DNA from: Saccharothrix obliqua
Lineage (GTDB): Bacteria > Actinomycetota > Actinomycetes > Mycobacteriales > Pseudonocardiaceae
Assembly: GCF_019375475.1 (NCBI RefSeq)
Contig: NZ_JAHXGQ010000002.1
Coordinates: 806,001-870,000 of the forward strand
Length of the DNA: 64,000 bases
Direction: 5' to 3'
A program made the position numbers and the translations under genes. The notes below the pieces were generated by a model. It searched no databases and was not told the DNA's origin. It saw only the letters and a list, made by a program, of their open reading frames with translations. Below are positions 34,128-43,038 of the stretch, piece by piece (position 1 is the first letter of the stretch; each line of letters begins with the position of its first letter).

Positions 34128-35237
34128 CTACAGGGCGACGCACACCGGGATCGGGGCGGGGAAGGTGCTGGTGAGCTTGAGCCCGCCGGTCGCCTGGTCC
34201 ACCGCGAACGTGGTCACCGAGTTGGAGTTCTGGTTGGCCGCGAACAGCAGCTTCCCGGACGGGTCGAGCGCGATGTGCCGGGGGAAGTCGCCGCCGACCG
34301 GGACGGCCTCCAGCAGCCGCAGGTCCGCGCCGCCGTTCTCCGCGGCGAACACCGCCACGCTGTCGTGGCCCCGGTTGGACAGGTACGCGAACCGCCCGTC
34401 CGCCGACACCACGACCTCCGCCGGGTAGTTGCGCGGGGTGGTCGGCGCGCCGGGCGGCAGCGTGCCGAGCTTCCGGACGGGGGTGAGCACGCCGTTGGCG
34501 TAGGACGCCACGACGACCGTGGAGTCCAGCTCGTTGGCGATGTAGGCGTACCGCCCGGACGGGTGGAACGCCAGGTGCCGGGGGCCCGCGCCGGGGTGGA
34601 GCTTGGCCGTGGCGACCCGGGTGAGCTTGCCGTTGGCGCCCAGCCGGTAGCTGAACACCGCGTCCGCGCCGAGGTCGACGGCGAGCACGTGCTCGCCCGC
34701 CGGGTCGACCGCGACCTGGTGCGCGTGCGGCCGGTCCTGCCGGTCGGGGTCGGGCCCGGAACCCTGGTGGGTCACCAGGTCCGTGCGCGCGCCGAGCCCG
34801 CCGTCCGCGCGCACCGGGTGCACCGAGACGCTGCCCGAGCTGTAGTTCGCGGACAGCACGTGCCCGCGGTGCACCACCAGGTGGCACGGGTCCGCGCCGC
34901 CGGTGCTCTGCGTGTTGACCACCTTGGGCACGCCGTCCGCGCCGACCGCCAGCGCGGTGACCGTGCCCCTGGACTGCTCGTTGACCGCGTAGACCCGGTT
35001 GCCCGCGGTGACGACGAACGACGGGTTCGGCACGCCCCGCACGACACCGGTCGACCGGAGCCGGCCGGTGGTCACGTCGTACGCGCCGAGCCCGAGGCCC
35101 TGGCCGCCGCCCGCCCAACTGGTGTAGGTGCCCAGGTAGACGCGGGCCTCCGCGCGTGCTTCGGCGACACCTTCGGTCATCAGCAACCCCGCTCCAACGC
35201 CAACGGCCCCCAGGAACCGCCGCCTGTCCACTGTCAC
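34128..35237 (-). CDS. Tat-exported lactonase-fold beta-propeller protein
   Basis: The product has 369 residues. The twin-Arg signal DRRRFLGAVG near residues 4-13 is followed by a hydrophobic stretch. The mature part is a seven-bladed propeller of the lactonase (6-phosphogluconolactonase/YncE-like) family, with GTYTSWAGG, PHAHQVAVDP, PRHLAFHPSG and DFPRHIALDP repeats. Members hydrolyse lactones or act as binding scaffolds; being exported, a sugar-phosphate lactone is an unlikely substrate. The gene is divergent from rocD across a 310-bp intergenic region. Confidence 0.88.
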   Translation of the reverse strand: MTVDRRRFLGAVGVGAGLLMTEGVAEARAEARVYLGTYTSWAGGGQGLGLGAYDVTTGRLRSTGVVRGVPNPSFVVTAGNRVYAVNEQSRGTVTALAVGADGVPKVVNTQSTGGADPCHLVVHRGHVLSANYSSGSVSVHPVRADGGLGARTDLVTHQGSGPDPDRQDRPHAHQVAVDPAGEHVLAVDLGADAVFSYRLGANGKLTRVATAKLHPGAGPRHLAFHPSGRYAYIANELDSTVVVASYANGVLTPVRKLGTLPPGAPTTPRNYPAEVVVSADGRFAYLSNRGHDSVAVFAAENGGADLRLLEAVPVGGDFPRHIALDPSGKLLFAANQNSNSVTTFAVDQATGGLKLTSTFPAPIPVCVAL

Positions 35238-35308
35238 GCCAGACCTCCCGCTGCACCGTGCCCGCGGCGGTTCCCACAGTGGACTAGACCACTACGGGAT
35301 GACAATAG

Positions 35309-35503
35309 GTGCAACCGATATTGCGCCTGGTGCAACGGCTCGGCGTTCCGGGGGCGAACCATTCCAACCCGGGGATCGTACGAGTGCGCCACGACCACCG
35401 GCCCCTCGCGGCACCCGGACCGGTGGCGCCGGCGCGCTGCACGGCGCGCAACGTTTCTCCGCTGGTTCGACCAATTGCGCAATGAACGCACCCGATGCGC
35501 AAC
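35309..35503. promoter_or_regulatory. array of GYGCAAC boxes and ATTGCGCAAT palindrome before rocD
   Basis: GTGCAAC occurs at 35310 and 35330, GCGCAAC at 35446 and 35497, and TTGCGC at 35321. A perfect 10-bp palindrome ATTGCGCAAT is at 35474-35483. The boxes fill the region between the divergent lactonase-like gene and rocD (start 35549). Repeated short palindromes like this fit an Lrp/AsnC-type regulator, which often controls amino-acid catabolism. Confidence 0.45.
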
Positions 35504-35548
35504 ACCTCACGGATGAAATCGCCGTGACATGCCCCTTAGCCTGGTGAC

Positions 35549-36766
35549 ATGACCGCCACCGCCGCACCCACCACTGGGCAGTTCATCGCGCTCGACGAGC
35601 AGTGGAGCGCGCACAACTACCACCCGCTGCCGGTCGTGATCTCGCACGGCGAGGGCGCGTGGGTGACCGACGTCGAGGGCCGCCGCTACCTCGACTTCCT
35701 GTCCGGGTACTCGTCGCTCAACTTCGGCCACCGCCACCCCGCGCTGGTCGCCGCCGCCGTCGAGCAGCTGGGCCGCGTCACGCTCACCAGCCGCGCGTTC
35801 CACCACGACCAGTTCGGCGCGTTCTGCCGCGAGCTGGCGGAGCTGACCGGCACCGAGATGGTGCTCGCCATGAACTCCGGCGCGGAGGCCGTCGAGTCCG
35901 CCGTCAAGGTCGCCCGCAAGTGGGCGTACCGGGTCAAGGGCGTGCCGGAGAACACCGCGGAGATCATCGTCGCGGGCTCGAACTTCCACGGCCGCACCAC
36001 GACCATCGTGTCGTTCTCCACCGACGAGACCGCGCGTGCCGACTTCGGCCCGTTCACCCCCGGCTTCCGGGTGGTCAAGTACGGCGACCTGGACGCCGTG
36101 CGGGACGCCATCGGCCCGCGCACCGCGGCCGTGCTGATCGAGCCCGTCCAGGGCGAGGCGGGCGTCGTCGTGCCGCCCGCGGGGTACCTGCGGGGCATCC
36201 GCGAGCTGTGCGACGAGCACGGCGCGCTGCTCATCGCCGACGAGGTCCAGTCCGGGCTCGGCCGCACCGGCGACCTGCTCGCGCTGGACCACGAGGGCGT
36301 GCGCGCCGACCTGTACACGCTGGGCAAGGCGCTGGGCGGCGGCATCCTGCCGGTGTCGGCGGTGGTCGGCTCGCGTGCCGTGCTGGGCGTGCTCAAGCCC
36401 GGCGAGCACGGCTCGACGTTCGGCGGCAACCCGCTGGCGTGCGCGGTGGGCCGCGCCGTGGTGCGGCTGCTCGCGACCGGCGAGTTCCAGCAGCGGTCCC
36501 GCGAGCTGGGCGCCCGGCTGCACGGCGCGCTCGGCGAGCTGGTCGGCCGGGGCGTCGCCGAGGTGCGCGGGCGCGGCCTGTGGGCGGGCGTGGAGATCGC
36601 CCCCGGCGGCCCGCGCGGGCGGGAGGCGTCCGAGGAGCTGGCGCGGCTGGGCGTGCTGTGCAAGGAAACCCAGGACACCACGCTGCGCGTCGCGCCGCCG
36701 CTGGTGATCACCGAGGCCGAGCTGGACCGCGGTGTCGACGCCATCGCGCGGGTGCTCGCGCGGTAG
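35549..36766 (+). CDS. rocD: ornithine--oxo-acid transaminase
   Basis: The product has 405 residues. It is a class-III PLP aminotransferase: SGYSSLNFGHRHP, NSGAEAVESAVK, GNSFHG-type segment (NFHGRTTTIVS), IADEVQSGLGRTG and the PLP lysine K260 in TLGKALGGG. The NFHGRTTT and YSSLNFGH elements are those of ornithine aminotransferase. It converts ornithine and 2-oxoglutarate to glutamate semialdehyde and glutamate in arginine/ornithine breakdown. It stands alone here, with a GYGCAAC operator-like array upstream. Confidence 0.93.
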   Translation: MTATAAPTTGQFIALDEQWSAHNYHPLPVVISHGEGAWVTDVEGRRYLDFLSGYSSLNFGHRHPALVAAAVEQLGRVTLTSRAFHHDQFGAFCRELAELTGTEMVLAMNSGAEAVESAVKVARKWAYRVKGVPENTAEIIVAGSNFHGRTTTIVSFSTDETARADFGPFTPGFRVVKYGDLDAVRDAIGPRTAAVLIEPVQGEAGVVVPPAGYLRGIRELCDEHGALLIADEVQSGLGRTGDLLALDHEGVRADLYTLGKALGGGILPVSAVVGSRAVLGVLKPGEHGSTFGGNPLACAVGRAVVRLLATGEFQQRSRELGARLHGALGELVGRGVAEVRGRGLWAGVEIAPGGPRGREASEELARLGVLCKETQDTTLRVAPPLVITEAELDRGVDAIARVLAR

Positions 36767-36782
36767 ACCCGCCGCGACCGCT

Positions 36783-36810
36783 CGGGCACGGTCGGCGACG
36801 GCCGTGCCCG
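36783..36810 (+). terminator. terminator hairpin after rocD
   Basis: CGGGCACGG (36783-36791) pairs with CCGTGCCCG (36802-36810) around 10 bases, followed by TT. It begins 17 bp after the rocD stop. Confidence 0.8.
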
Positions 36811-36874
36811 TTATGCGCGTTCCGCCCGATACCGCAGGTCACAGCCTCGCGGCGGACGACTTCCGCCGGGCATC

Positions 36875-38257
36875 ATGCGCGCCATGGGTGAACACAGGCG
36901 GGCCGAGGCGGCCCGCGCGCTGGGCCGGTGGACCGAGCCGGAGGAGGTCCTGGCGCGGGGGCGGGCGCTGCGCGCGACCACGCCGCACGAGGCGCACCGC
37001 GCGGTGGCGCTCGCGCCGGACCGCCCGTCGGTGGTCGAGTACGTCGAGGCGACCAACGAGGGCAGGCTGCCGCACCTGGCGCCGCTGCGGGTCGGGCGGA
37101 TGCTCGCCTCGCCGTTCGCGTTCTTCCGGGGCGGCGCCGGCCTGATGGCGGGCGACCTCGCCGCCGGCGCCCGCAGCGGGCTGGACGCCCAGCTGTGCGG
37201 TGACGCGCACGCCGCGAACTTCGGCCTGTACGGCACGCCCGAGGGCCAGATCGTCATGGACGTCAACGACTTCGACGAAACCCTGCCCGGCCCGTGGGAG
37301 TGGGACCTCAAGCGGCTGGCGACGTCGCTGGTGCTGGCGGGCCGCGAGGGCGGCGTGTCGGAGAACGGCTGCCGGGACGCGGCGGGCGACGCCGTGCGCG
37401 CCTACCGGGCCGCGGCACGCCACCTGGCCGAGATCCCGTTCCTGGAGTCGTGGAGCGCGTTGGGCGACGAGTCCGTGCTGTCCCGGGCCAGGGCGGGCGA
37501 CCTGCTGGACGAGTTCGACAAGGCGGCGGCCAAGGCACGCCGGAACACCAGCGCGCGGCTGGCCGCGAAGTGGACGCGCAAGGAGGACGGGCACTGGCGG
37601 TTCATCGCCGACCCGCCGGTGCTCACGCGCATCCCGGACGAGGAGGCCCGTTCCGTCGTGGCCGCGCTCCCGTCCTATGTGGACACCCTGCGCGAGTCGC
37701 GGCACGAGCTGATCATGCGTTACGGCGTGTCCGACGTGGCGTTCCGGGTCGTCGGCACCGGCAGCGTGGGATTGCGCAACTACCTGGTCCTGTTGCACGG
37801 CAACGGGGACGAAGCCCTCGTGCTCCAGGTGAAGGAGGCCCGACGGTCGGCGCTCGCGCCGTTCCTGGCGGTGCCGGGGGCCGCGCACGAGGGCAAGCGG
37901 GTGGTGCACGGCGCGCGGCTGGTGCAGGCGGAGACCGACATCCTGCTCGGCTGGACCACCGTCGCCGGCCGGCACTTCATCGTGCGCCAGTTCCGCAACC
38001 GCAAGGGCGGGATCGACCCCACCGCGCTCAAGCGGTCCGACCTGGACGACTACGGGCGGCTCGCGGGCGCGTTGCTGGCCCGCGCCCACTCCCGCACGCT
38101 GGACCCGCGCCTGCTCGCCGGGTACTGCGCGCGTGGCGAGCGGCTGGACGAGGCGTTCACCCGGTACGCCGTGGACTACGCCGACCGGACCGCCGCCGAC
38201 CACGAGGAGCTGACCGCGGCCGTCCGGTCCGGCCGGCTGACCGCGGTCGACGGCTAG
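36875..38257 (+). CDS. DUF2252 family protein
   Basis: The product has 460 residues from ATG 36875; the ATG three codons later is equally possible. Family signatures are FAFFRGGAGLMAGDL, LCGDAHAANFG and DVNDFDETLPGPWEWDLKR-type motif (DFDETLPGP, WEWDLKRLA), which form a kinase-like (aminoglycoside-phosphotransferase fold) active site. HGARLVQAETD and YGRLAGALLARAH follow. The substrate is not known for the family. A Nudix gene follows 17 bp later. Confidence 0.9.
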   Translation: MRAMGEHRRAEAARALGRWTEPEEVLARGRALRATTPHEAHRAVALAPDRPSVVEYVEATNEGRLPHLAPLRVGRMLASPFAFFRGGAGLMAGDLAAGARSGLDAQLCGDAHAANFGLYGTPEGQIVMDVNDFDETLPGPWEWDLKRLATSLVLAGREGGVSENGCRDAAGDAVRAYRAAARHLAEIPFLESWSALGDESVLSRARAGDLLDEFDKAAAKARRNTSARLAAKWTRKEDGHWRFIADPPVLTRIPDEEARSVVAALPSYVDTLRESRHELIMRYGVSDVAFRVVGTGSVGLRNYLVLLHGNGDEALVLQVKEARRSALAPFLAVPGAAHEGKRVVHGARLVQAETDILLGWTTVAGRHFIVRQFRNRKGGIDPTALKRSDLDDYGRLAGALLARAHSRTLDPRLLAGYCARGERLDEAFTRYAVDYADRTAADHEELTAAVRSGRLTAVDG

Positions 38258-38274
38258 CTTGGTTGGATGGGCGC

Positions 38275-38730
38275 ATGACGACCGTGAGCCGGGCCGCCAC
38301 CGCGGCGGGCGCGTTGTTCACCGACCCGGCCGGCCGGGTGCTGCTGGTGGAGCACACCTACCAGGAGCCCTGGGGCATCCCCGGCGGCCTGGTCGAACCC
38401 GGCGAGACACCCGCCGAGGGGTGCGCGCGGGAGGTCGCCGAGGAGCTGGGCCTCGCGTTCACCCCCGGACCGCTGCTGGTGGTGGACTGGGCGCCCACCG
38501 CCGAGGACGGCGACAAGGTGTTGTTCGTGTTCGACGGCGGCGTGCTGCACGAGCCCGACCTGGCGGCCCTGCGCGTCGACGGCGTCGAGATCCGGGCGTG
38601 GCACCTCACCCGGCCCGACGCCCTCGGCGAGCACCTGACCCCGCGCCTGGTGCGGCGGCTCACCGCCGCACTCGCCGCGCGCCACGCCGCCACCACCCGC
38701 TACCTGGAGCACGGCGTGCCGCGCCCGTGA
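38275..38730 (+). CDS. Nudix hydrolase
   Basis: The product has 151 residues. The Nudix box is complete: G at GGLVEPGETPAEG through REVAEELGL, matching GX5EX7REUXEEXGU. The ATG at 38275 is inferred from the gene length; little ribosome binding site is visible. The family hydrolyses nucleoside diphosphate-linked compounds; specificity cannot be told. It ends three bases from the convergent ABC-F stop, leaving no room for a separate terminator. Confidence 0.92.
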   Translation: MTTVSRAATAAGALFTDPAGRVLLVEHTYQEPWGIPGGLVEPGETPAEGCAREVAEELGLAFTPGPLLVVDWAPTAEDGDKVLFVFDGGVLHEPDLAALRVDGVEIRAWHLTRPDALGEHLTPRLVRRLTAALAARHAATTRYLEHGVPRP

Positions 38731-38733
38731 CGG

Positions 38734-40362
38734 TCAGCGGGCGCGGCGCACCCGCTGCTCGTCCCACACCGGCTCGCCGACCTCGACCACCTCGCCGTCC
38801 GAGCGGAACAGCAGGTACCGGTCGAAACCACGCGCGAACCACCGGTCGTGGGTGACCGCGAGCACCGTGCCGGTGAACTGCCCCAGCGCTGCCTCCAGCG
38901 CCTCGGCCGAGTTCAGGTCGAGGTTGTCGGTGGGCTCGTCGAGCAGCAGCAGCGTCGCGCCGGACAGCTCCAGCAGCAGCACCTGGAACCGGGCCTGCTG
39001 GCCGCCGGACAGCGTCTCGAACCGCTGGTCGCCGGACTTGGCCAGGCCGTAGCGGTCCAGCGCCGCCATCGCCGCGCCGCGGTCCCGGCCCGCCCTGCCC
39101 TCCTCGCCGTGCCACAGCACGTCGACCAGGGTGCGGCCGATCCACTCCGGGTGCTGGTGGGTCTGCGCGAACAGGCCCGGCACCACCCGCGCGCCGAGCT
39201 TCCACGACCCGGTGTGCGGCACGTCGCCACCCGCGAGCAGCCGCAGGAAGTGGCTCTTGCCGGAGCCGTTGGACCCGAGCACCGCCACCCGGTCGCCGAA
39301 GAACACCTCGACGTCGAACGGTTTCATCAGACCCGTCAGCTCCAGGTCCGCGCACGTCACCGCGCGCACCCCGGTCCGGCCGCCGCGCAGCCGCGGCGCG
39401 ACCCGCTCGTCGGTGGGCAGCTCCGGCGGCGGTCCCGCCTCCTCGAACTTCGCCAGCCTGGTGCGCGTCGCCCGGTACTTCTGCGCCATGTCCTCGCTGA
39501 TCTTCGCCTGCACGCCGAGCGTGCGCACCAGCTCCACCAGCCGGTCGTGCTCCTCCGCCCACCGCCGGTGCCGCTCGGCGAGCCGTTCGATCCGCGCCGC
39601 GCGTGCCTCGTGCCAGGTGCCGAACGACCCGACGTGCGTCCACGCGGAGTGCGCCTCCACCGTGACCACGTGCGTCGCCGCCACCGCCAGCAGCTCCCGG
39701 TCGTGGCTGACCAGCAGCACGGCCTTGGCGGACTCCGCCAGCCGCTCCTCCAGCCACCGCTTGCCCGGCACGTCCAGGTAGTTGTCCGGCTCGTCCAGCA
39801 GCAGCACCTGCTCGGGACCGCGCAGCAACGCCTCCAGCACCAGCCGCTTCTGCTCGCCGCCGGACAGCGTCCGCACCTCCCGGAACCGGGCCCGGTCGAA
39901 CGGCACGCCCAGCGCCGCCACGGTCACCGTGTCCCACAGCACCTCGGCGTCGTAGCCGCCGACCTCGCCCCACTCGGCCAGCGCGTCCGCGTACCGCAGC
40001 TGGGTCGCCTCGTCGTCGGACTCCATCAGGGCGAGTTCCACGGCGTCCAGCTCGGCCGCCGCCGCCCGCAGCGGCGCGGGCGACGCCGCCAGCAGCAGGT
40101 CCCGGACCGTGCTGCCGTCCCGCACCGAGCCCACGAACTGCGGCATCACGCCCAGGCCGCCCTGCACCCGCACACCGCCCGCCGCCGGGGTCAGCTCACC
40201 GGCGAGTATGCGCAGCAACGTCGTCTTGCCCACGCCGTTGGCGCCGACGAGCGCCGTCACCGCACCCGCGCCCACCTTGAACGACACGTCGCGGAACAGC
40301 TCACGGCCGTCCGGCAGGCGGTAGGCGAGCCCGTTCGCGTCCAGATATCCCACACCGCGCAT
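38734..40362 (-). CDS. ABC-F family ATPase
   Basis: The product has 542 residues from ATG 40362 (a GTG nine bases later is possible). Two ABC domains carry GANGVGKTT and GSNGSGKSH Walker A motifs, LSGGEQKR and LSGGQQAR signatures, and LLLDEPDNYLD and LLLDEPTDNLD Walker B motifs, separated by a charged helical linker. No membrane domain, as expected for ABC-F proteins that act on the ribosome, some giving antibiotic protection. The second Walker A ends in Ser-His instead of Ser/Thr-Thr. Which subfamily is unclear. Confidence 0.93.
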   Translation of the reverse strand: MRGVGYLDANGLAYRLPDGRELFRDVSFKVGAGAVTALVGANGVGKTTLLRILAGELTPAAGGVRVQGGLGVMPQFVGSVRDGSTVRDLLLAASPAPLRAAAAELDAVELALMESDDEATQLRYADALAEWGEVGGYDAEVLWDTVTVAALGVPFDRARFREVRTLSGGEQKRLVLEALLRGPEQVLLLDEPDNYLDVPGKRWLEERLAESAKAVLLVSHDRELLAVAATHVVTVEAHSAWTHVGSFGTWHEARAARIERLAERHRRWAEEHDRLVELVRTLGVQAKISEDMAQKYRATRTRLAKFEEAGPPPELPTDERVAPRLRGGRTGVRAVTCADLELTGLMKPFDVEVFFGDRVAVLGSNGSGKSHFLRLLAGGDVPHTGSWKLGARVVPGLFAQTHQHPEWIGRTLVDVLWHGEEGRAGRDRGAAMAALDRYGLAKSGDQRFETLSGGQQARFQVLLLELSGATLLLLDEPTDNLDLNSAEALEAALGQFTGTVLAVTHDRWFARGFDRYLLFRSDGEVVEVGEPVWDEQRVRRAR

Positions 40363-40399
40363 GGTCGCCCGGACGGGCCTTCGGACGCCAACGTGTTTC

Positions 40400-40642
40400 C
40401 TAACGGAGCGTGAAACCCCGCAGCAGGTAGACGGCCGCGGCGCAGGCCAGCGACGCCAGGCCGGGCCCCACCGACCCGAGCACCAGCAGCAGCACGCCGA
40501 GCACACCGAACGTGATCACCAGCGCGTAGGTGCGCGCCGCGTGCCGTGGGCGGCCGGCGACCAGCGCGTCGGCCAGCCCCGGCTCCTCCACCGAGAGCCT
40601 GTGCTCGATCTCCTTGAGCGTCCGCCGCTCCGCATCGCTCAT
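40400..40642 (-). CDS. DUF3040 small membrane protein
   Basis: The product has 80 residues. The ATG at 40642 begins the family signature SDAERRTLKEIEHRLSVEEP-like N terminus (cytosolic helix), followed by two hydrophobic segments (ALVITFGVLGVLLLVLG and LASLACAAAVYLL). DUF3040 proteins are widespread small actinobacterial membrane proteins of unknown function. It lies 37 bp upstream of the ABC-F gene on the same strand. Confidence 0.9.
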   Translation of the reverse strand: MSDAERRTLKEIEHRLSVEEPGLADALVAGRPRHAARTYALVITFGVLGVLLLVLGSVGPGLASLACAAAVYLLRGFTLR

Positions 40643-40723
40643 CACGAGCTGTGGATACCCCCGCCGCACCCCCCAAAACCAGCGCAAACAGGCTCCCGGG
40701 GGCCACCCGAAGGGACGTTTCCA

Positions 40724-41725
40724 CTACCTCGAAAGGGCGACCAGGCGGGACACCGCGCGCAGGTACTTCTTGCGGTAGCCGCCCCGCAGCATCTCGTCGG
40801 TGAACAGCTCCGACAGGCGTGCGCCGGACACCGCGACGGGGATGTCCCGGTCGTAGAGCCGGTCACCGAGAGCGACCAGCCGGAGGGCGACCGCCTGGTC
40901 CGCCGCGGGCCGCACGCCACGCAGGTGCACCGCCGTGACGCCGTCGAGCAGCCGGCCGTACCGCGACGGGTGCAGCCCGGCCAGCCGCGCGCACAGCTCC
41001 GCGAAGTCGTCCAGGGTCGCGCCGGGCGTGCTCTCCGCCTTCGCCACCAGTTCCTCGTCCGGCATCGGCTCGGGCGCGTCCGGCAGGCCCCGGTGCCGGT
41101 AGTCCGGCCCGTCCACCCGCACCACCGCGAACTTCGCCGCCATGGACTGGATCTCACGCAGGAAGTCCGCCGCCGCGAACCGGCCCTCGCCCAGCTTGTC
41201 CGGCAGCGTGTTGGACGTCGCGGCCACCGCCACGCCCGCCGCCGTCAACTCCTTGATCAGCCGGGTGACCAGCATCGTGTCGCCCGGGTCGTCCAGCTCG
41301 AACTCGTCGATGGCGAGCAGCTTGTGCGCCGACAGGCGGCGCACCGCCTCGCCGAACCCGAGCGCGCCCACCAGGTTCGTCAGCTCCACGAACGTGCCGT
41401 ACGCCTTGGGTCCCGGCACGGCGTGCCACGTCGAGGCGAGCAGGTGCGTCTTGCCGACGCCGAAGCCGCCGTCCAGGTACAGGCCCGGCCGCCCGGCCGG
41501 CGCCGACCGGCGGAACAGGCCGCCCAGCAGGCCCTTCGGCCCCTCCGACACGCGTTCCGCGAACGCCCGGCACGCCTGCACCGCGGCGGCCTGCGACGGC
41601 TCGTCCGGGTTGGGCAGGTAGGTGTCGAAGCGGACGGCGTCGAACCGGGGCGGCGGGACCAGCGCCCCGACTAGTTCGTCCGCCCCGACCCGGGGGTCGC
41701 GGTCGGACAGGCGCGGGGCTGACAT
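40724..41725 (-). CDS. zapE: cell division protein ZapE (AFG1-type AAA ATPase)
   Basis: The product has 333 residues. Walker A GGFGVGKTHL lies near 86-95, Walker B LLAIDEFELDD near 138-148, and SNTLP and REIQS elements match AFG1/ZapE proteins. ZapE is an ATPase acting at the division ring in Gram-negatives; the actinobacterial homolog's role is inferred. It is divergent from the RibD-like reductase with 33 bp between start codons. Confidence 0.9.
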   Translation of the reverse strand: MSAPRLSDRDPRVGADELVGALVPPPRFDAVRFDTYLPNPDEPSQAAAVQACRAFAERVSEGPKGLLGGLFRRSAPAGRPGLYLDGGFGVGKTHLLASTWHAVPGPKAYGTFVELTNLVGALGFGEAVRRLSAHKLLAIDEFELDDPGDTMLVTRLIKELTAAGVAVAATSNTLPDKLGEGRFAAADFLREIQSMAAKFAVVRVDGPDYRHRGLPDAPEPMPDEELVAKAESTPGATLDDFAELCARLAGLHPSRYGRLLDGVTAVHLRGVRPAADQAVALRLVALGDRLYDRDIPVAVSGARLSELFTDEMLRGGYRKKYLRAVSRLVALSR

Positions 41726-41758
41726 GCCCGCAGCCTAACGGCGTGCTGGGATGGTGAC

Positions 41759-42511
41759 GTGCAGATGTTGTGGCCGCCACGCGCCCCGGAAGACGCGGAG
41801 ATCACCGATGCCGAGCTGGAGCGGCTCTACGACTACCCGACGGGCCTGGACCGGCCCTGGGTGCAGGTGAACTTCGTCTCCAGCTCCGACGGCGCGGTGA
41901 CCGTGGCGGGCAAGTCCGGCGGGCTCGGCAACCCCGCGGACAAGAAGGTGTTCGGCCTCGGCCGCGACCTGGCGGACGTGGTGCTGGTCGGCGCGCGCAC
42001 CGCGCTCATCGAGGGCTACCGCGGGGTGAAGGCGGGCGAGGTGCGGCGTGAGCGGCGGGCGCGGCTGGGCCTGTCCGAGGTGCCGCCCGTCGCCGTGGTC
42101 ACCGCGCGCTGCTCGGTGGAGCCCACGTCGCCGTTGATCACCGACACGACCGTGCCGCCGATCGTGCTCACCACCTCCGCCGCGCCGGAGTCGCGGCGGG
42201 ACGCGCTCGCCCGCGCCGGCGCGGACGTCGTCGTCGCGGGCAGCGACGCGGTGCACCTGCCGAGCGCGTTGCGCGCCCTGGACGAGCGCGGGCTGCGGCG
42301 CGTCGACTGCGAGGGCGGGCCGACGCTGTTCGGCGCGCTCATCGCCGAGGACCTGGTGGACGTGCTGTGCGTGACGTACGCGCCGATGCTCGCGGGCGGT
42401 GACGCCGGGCGCATCGCCACCGGTCCCCTGCCCGCCGCGCCGCGCGACCTGGAGCTGGCGTCGGTGCTGCGGCACGAGAGCGCGTTGCTGCTGCGGTACC
42501 GGCGCGCATGA
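41759..42511 (+). CDS. pyrimidine reductase family protein (RibD C-terminal domain)
   Basis: The product has 250 residues, a single RibD_C/DHFR-like fold. WVQVNFVSSSDGAVT, DVVLVGARTALIEGY and CEGGPTLFGALI are the cofactor and substrate motifs of 5-amino-6-ribosylaminouracil reductases. There is no deaminase domain, so it may be a stand-alone riboflavin-pathway reductase or a relative with another substrate; the rest of the riboflavin genes are not nearby. It overlaps the sigma factor gene by 4 bp (ATGA). Confidence 0.87.
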   Translation: MQMLWPPRAPEDAEITDAELERLYDYPTGLDRPWVQVNFVSSSDGAVTVAGKSGGLGNPADKKVFGLGRDLADVVLVGARTALIEGYRGVKAGEVRRERRARLGLSEVPPVAVVTARCSVEPTSPLITDTTVPPIVLTTSAAPESRRDALARAGADVVVAGSDAVHLPSALRALDERGLRRVDCEGGPTLFGALIAEDLVDVLCVTYAPMLAGGDAGRIATGPLPAAPRDLELASVLRHESALLLRYRRA

Positions 42512-43038
42512 CTTCGGACCAGCAGCTGCTGGCCGCGGCCGTCCGGGGCGACGGCGCCGCGTTCGACGAACTCGTCCGCCGCAACACCGGGCGGATGTAC
42601 CGGGTGGCGCTGCGCGTCGTCGGCGACCCGGTCGAGGCCGAGGACGTCGTGCAGGACGCGTGGATCTCGGCGTGGCGCGCGTTGCCGCGGTTCCGCGGCG
42701 AGGCCGCGCCGGCCACGTGGCTGTACCGGGTGGTGACCAACGCGGCGCTCGCGCACCTGCGGCGGAAGAAGCCGACCGTGCCGCTGGAGGCCGCGCCGGA
42801 GTTCCCCGCGCCCGGCGGGCCGGAGGCGTCGGTGCTGCGTGACGAGACCGCGGACGTCGTGTCGCGGGCCATCGCGACCCTGGAACCCTCCCAACGCGTG
42901 CCGCTGGTGCTGCGTGAGCTGGAGGGGCTGAGCTACGAGGAGGTGGCCCAGGTGCTGGGCATCCCGGTACCCGCCTTGCGCGCGCGGTTGCACAGGGCGA
43001 GGGTGGCGCTCATGGCGAAGCTGGCGGAGCAGCGGTGA
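42508..43038 (+). CDS. ECF-type RNA polymerase sigma factor
   Basis: The product has 176 residues. Region 2 has YRVALRVVGDPVEAEDVVQD-like sequence (RVVGDPVEAEDV) and FRGEAAPATWLYRV; region 4 has RVPLVLRELEGLSYEEVAQVLG and RARLHRAR. It should direct core polymerase to its own promoters. The stop overlaps the anti-sigma/Asp23 gene by 4 bp, the standard sigma/anti-sigma layout, and it heads an envelope-stress island. Confidence 0.95.
   Translation: MTSDQQLLAAAVRGDGAAFDELVRRNTGRMYRVALRVVGDPVEAEDVVQDAWISAWRALPRFRGEAAPATWLYRVVTNAALAHLRRKKPTVPLEAAPEFPAPGGPEASVLRDETADVVSRAIATLEPSQRVPLVLRELEGLSYEEVAQVLGIPVPALRARLHRARVALMAKLAEQR

Noticed and set aside
38275-40362. Possible operon of Nudix with ABC-F
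   Set aside because: The two genes converge, with three bases between stops.
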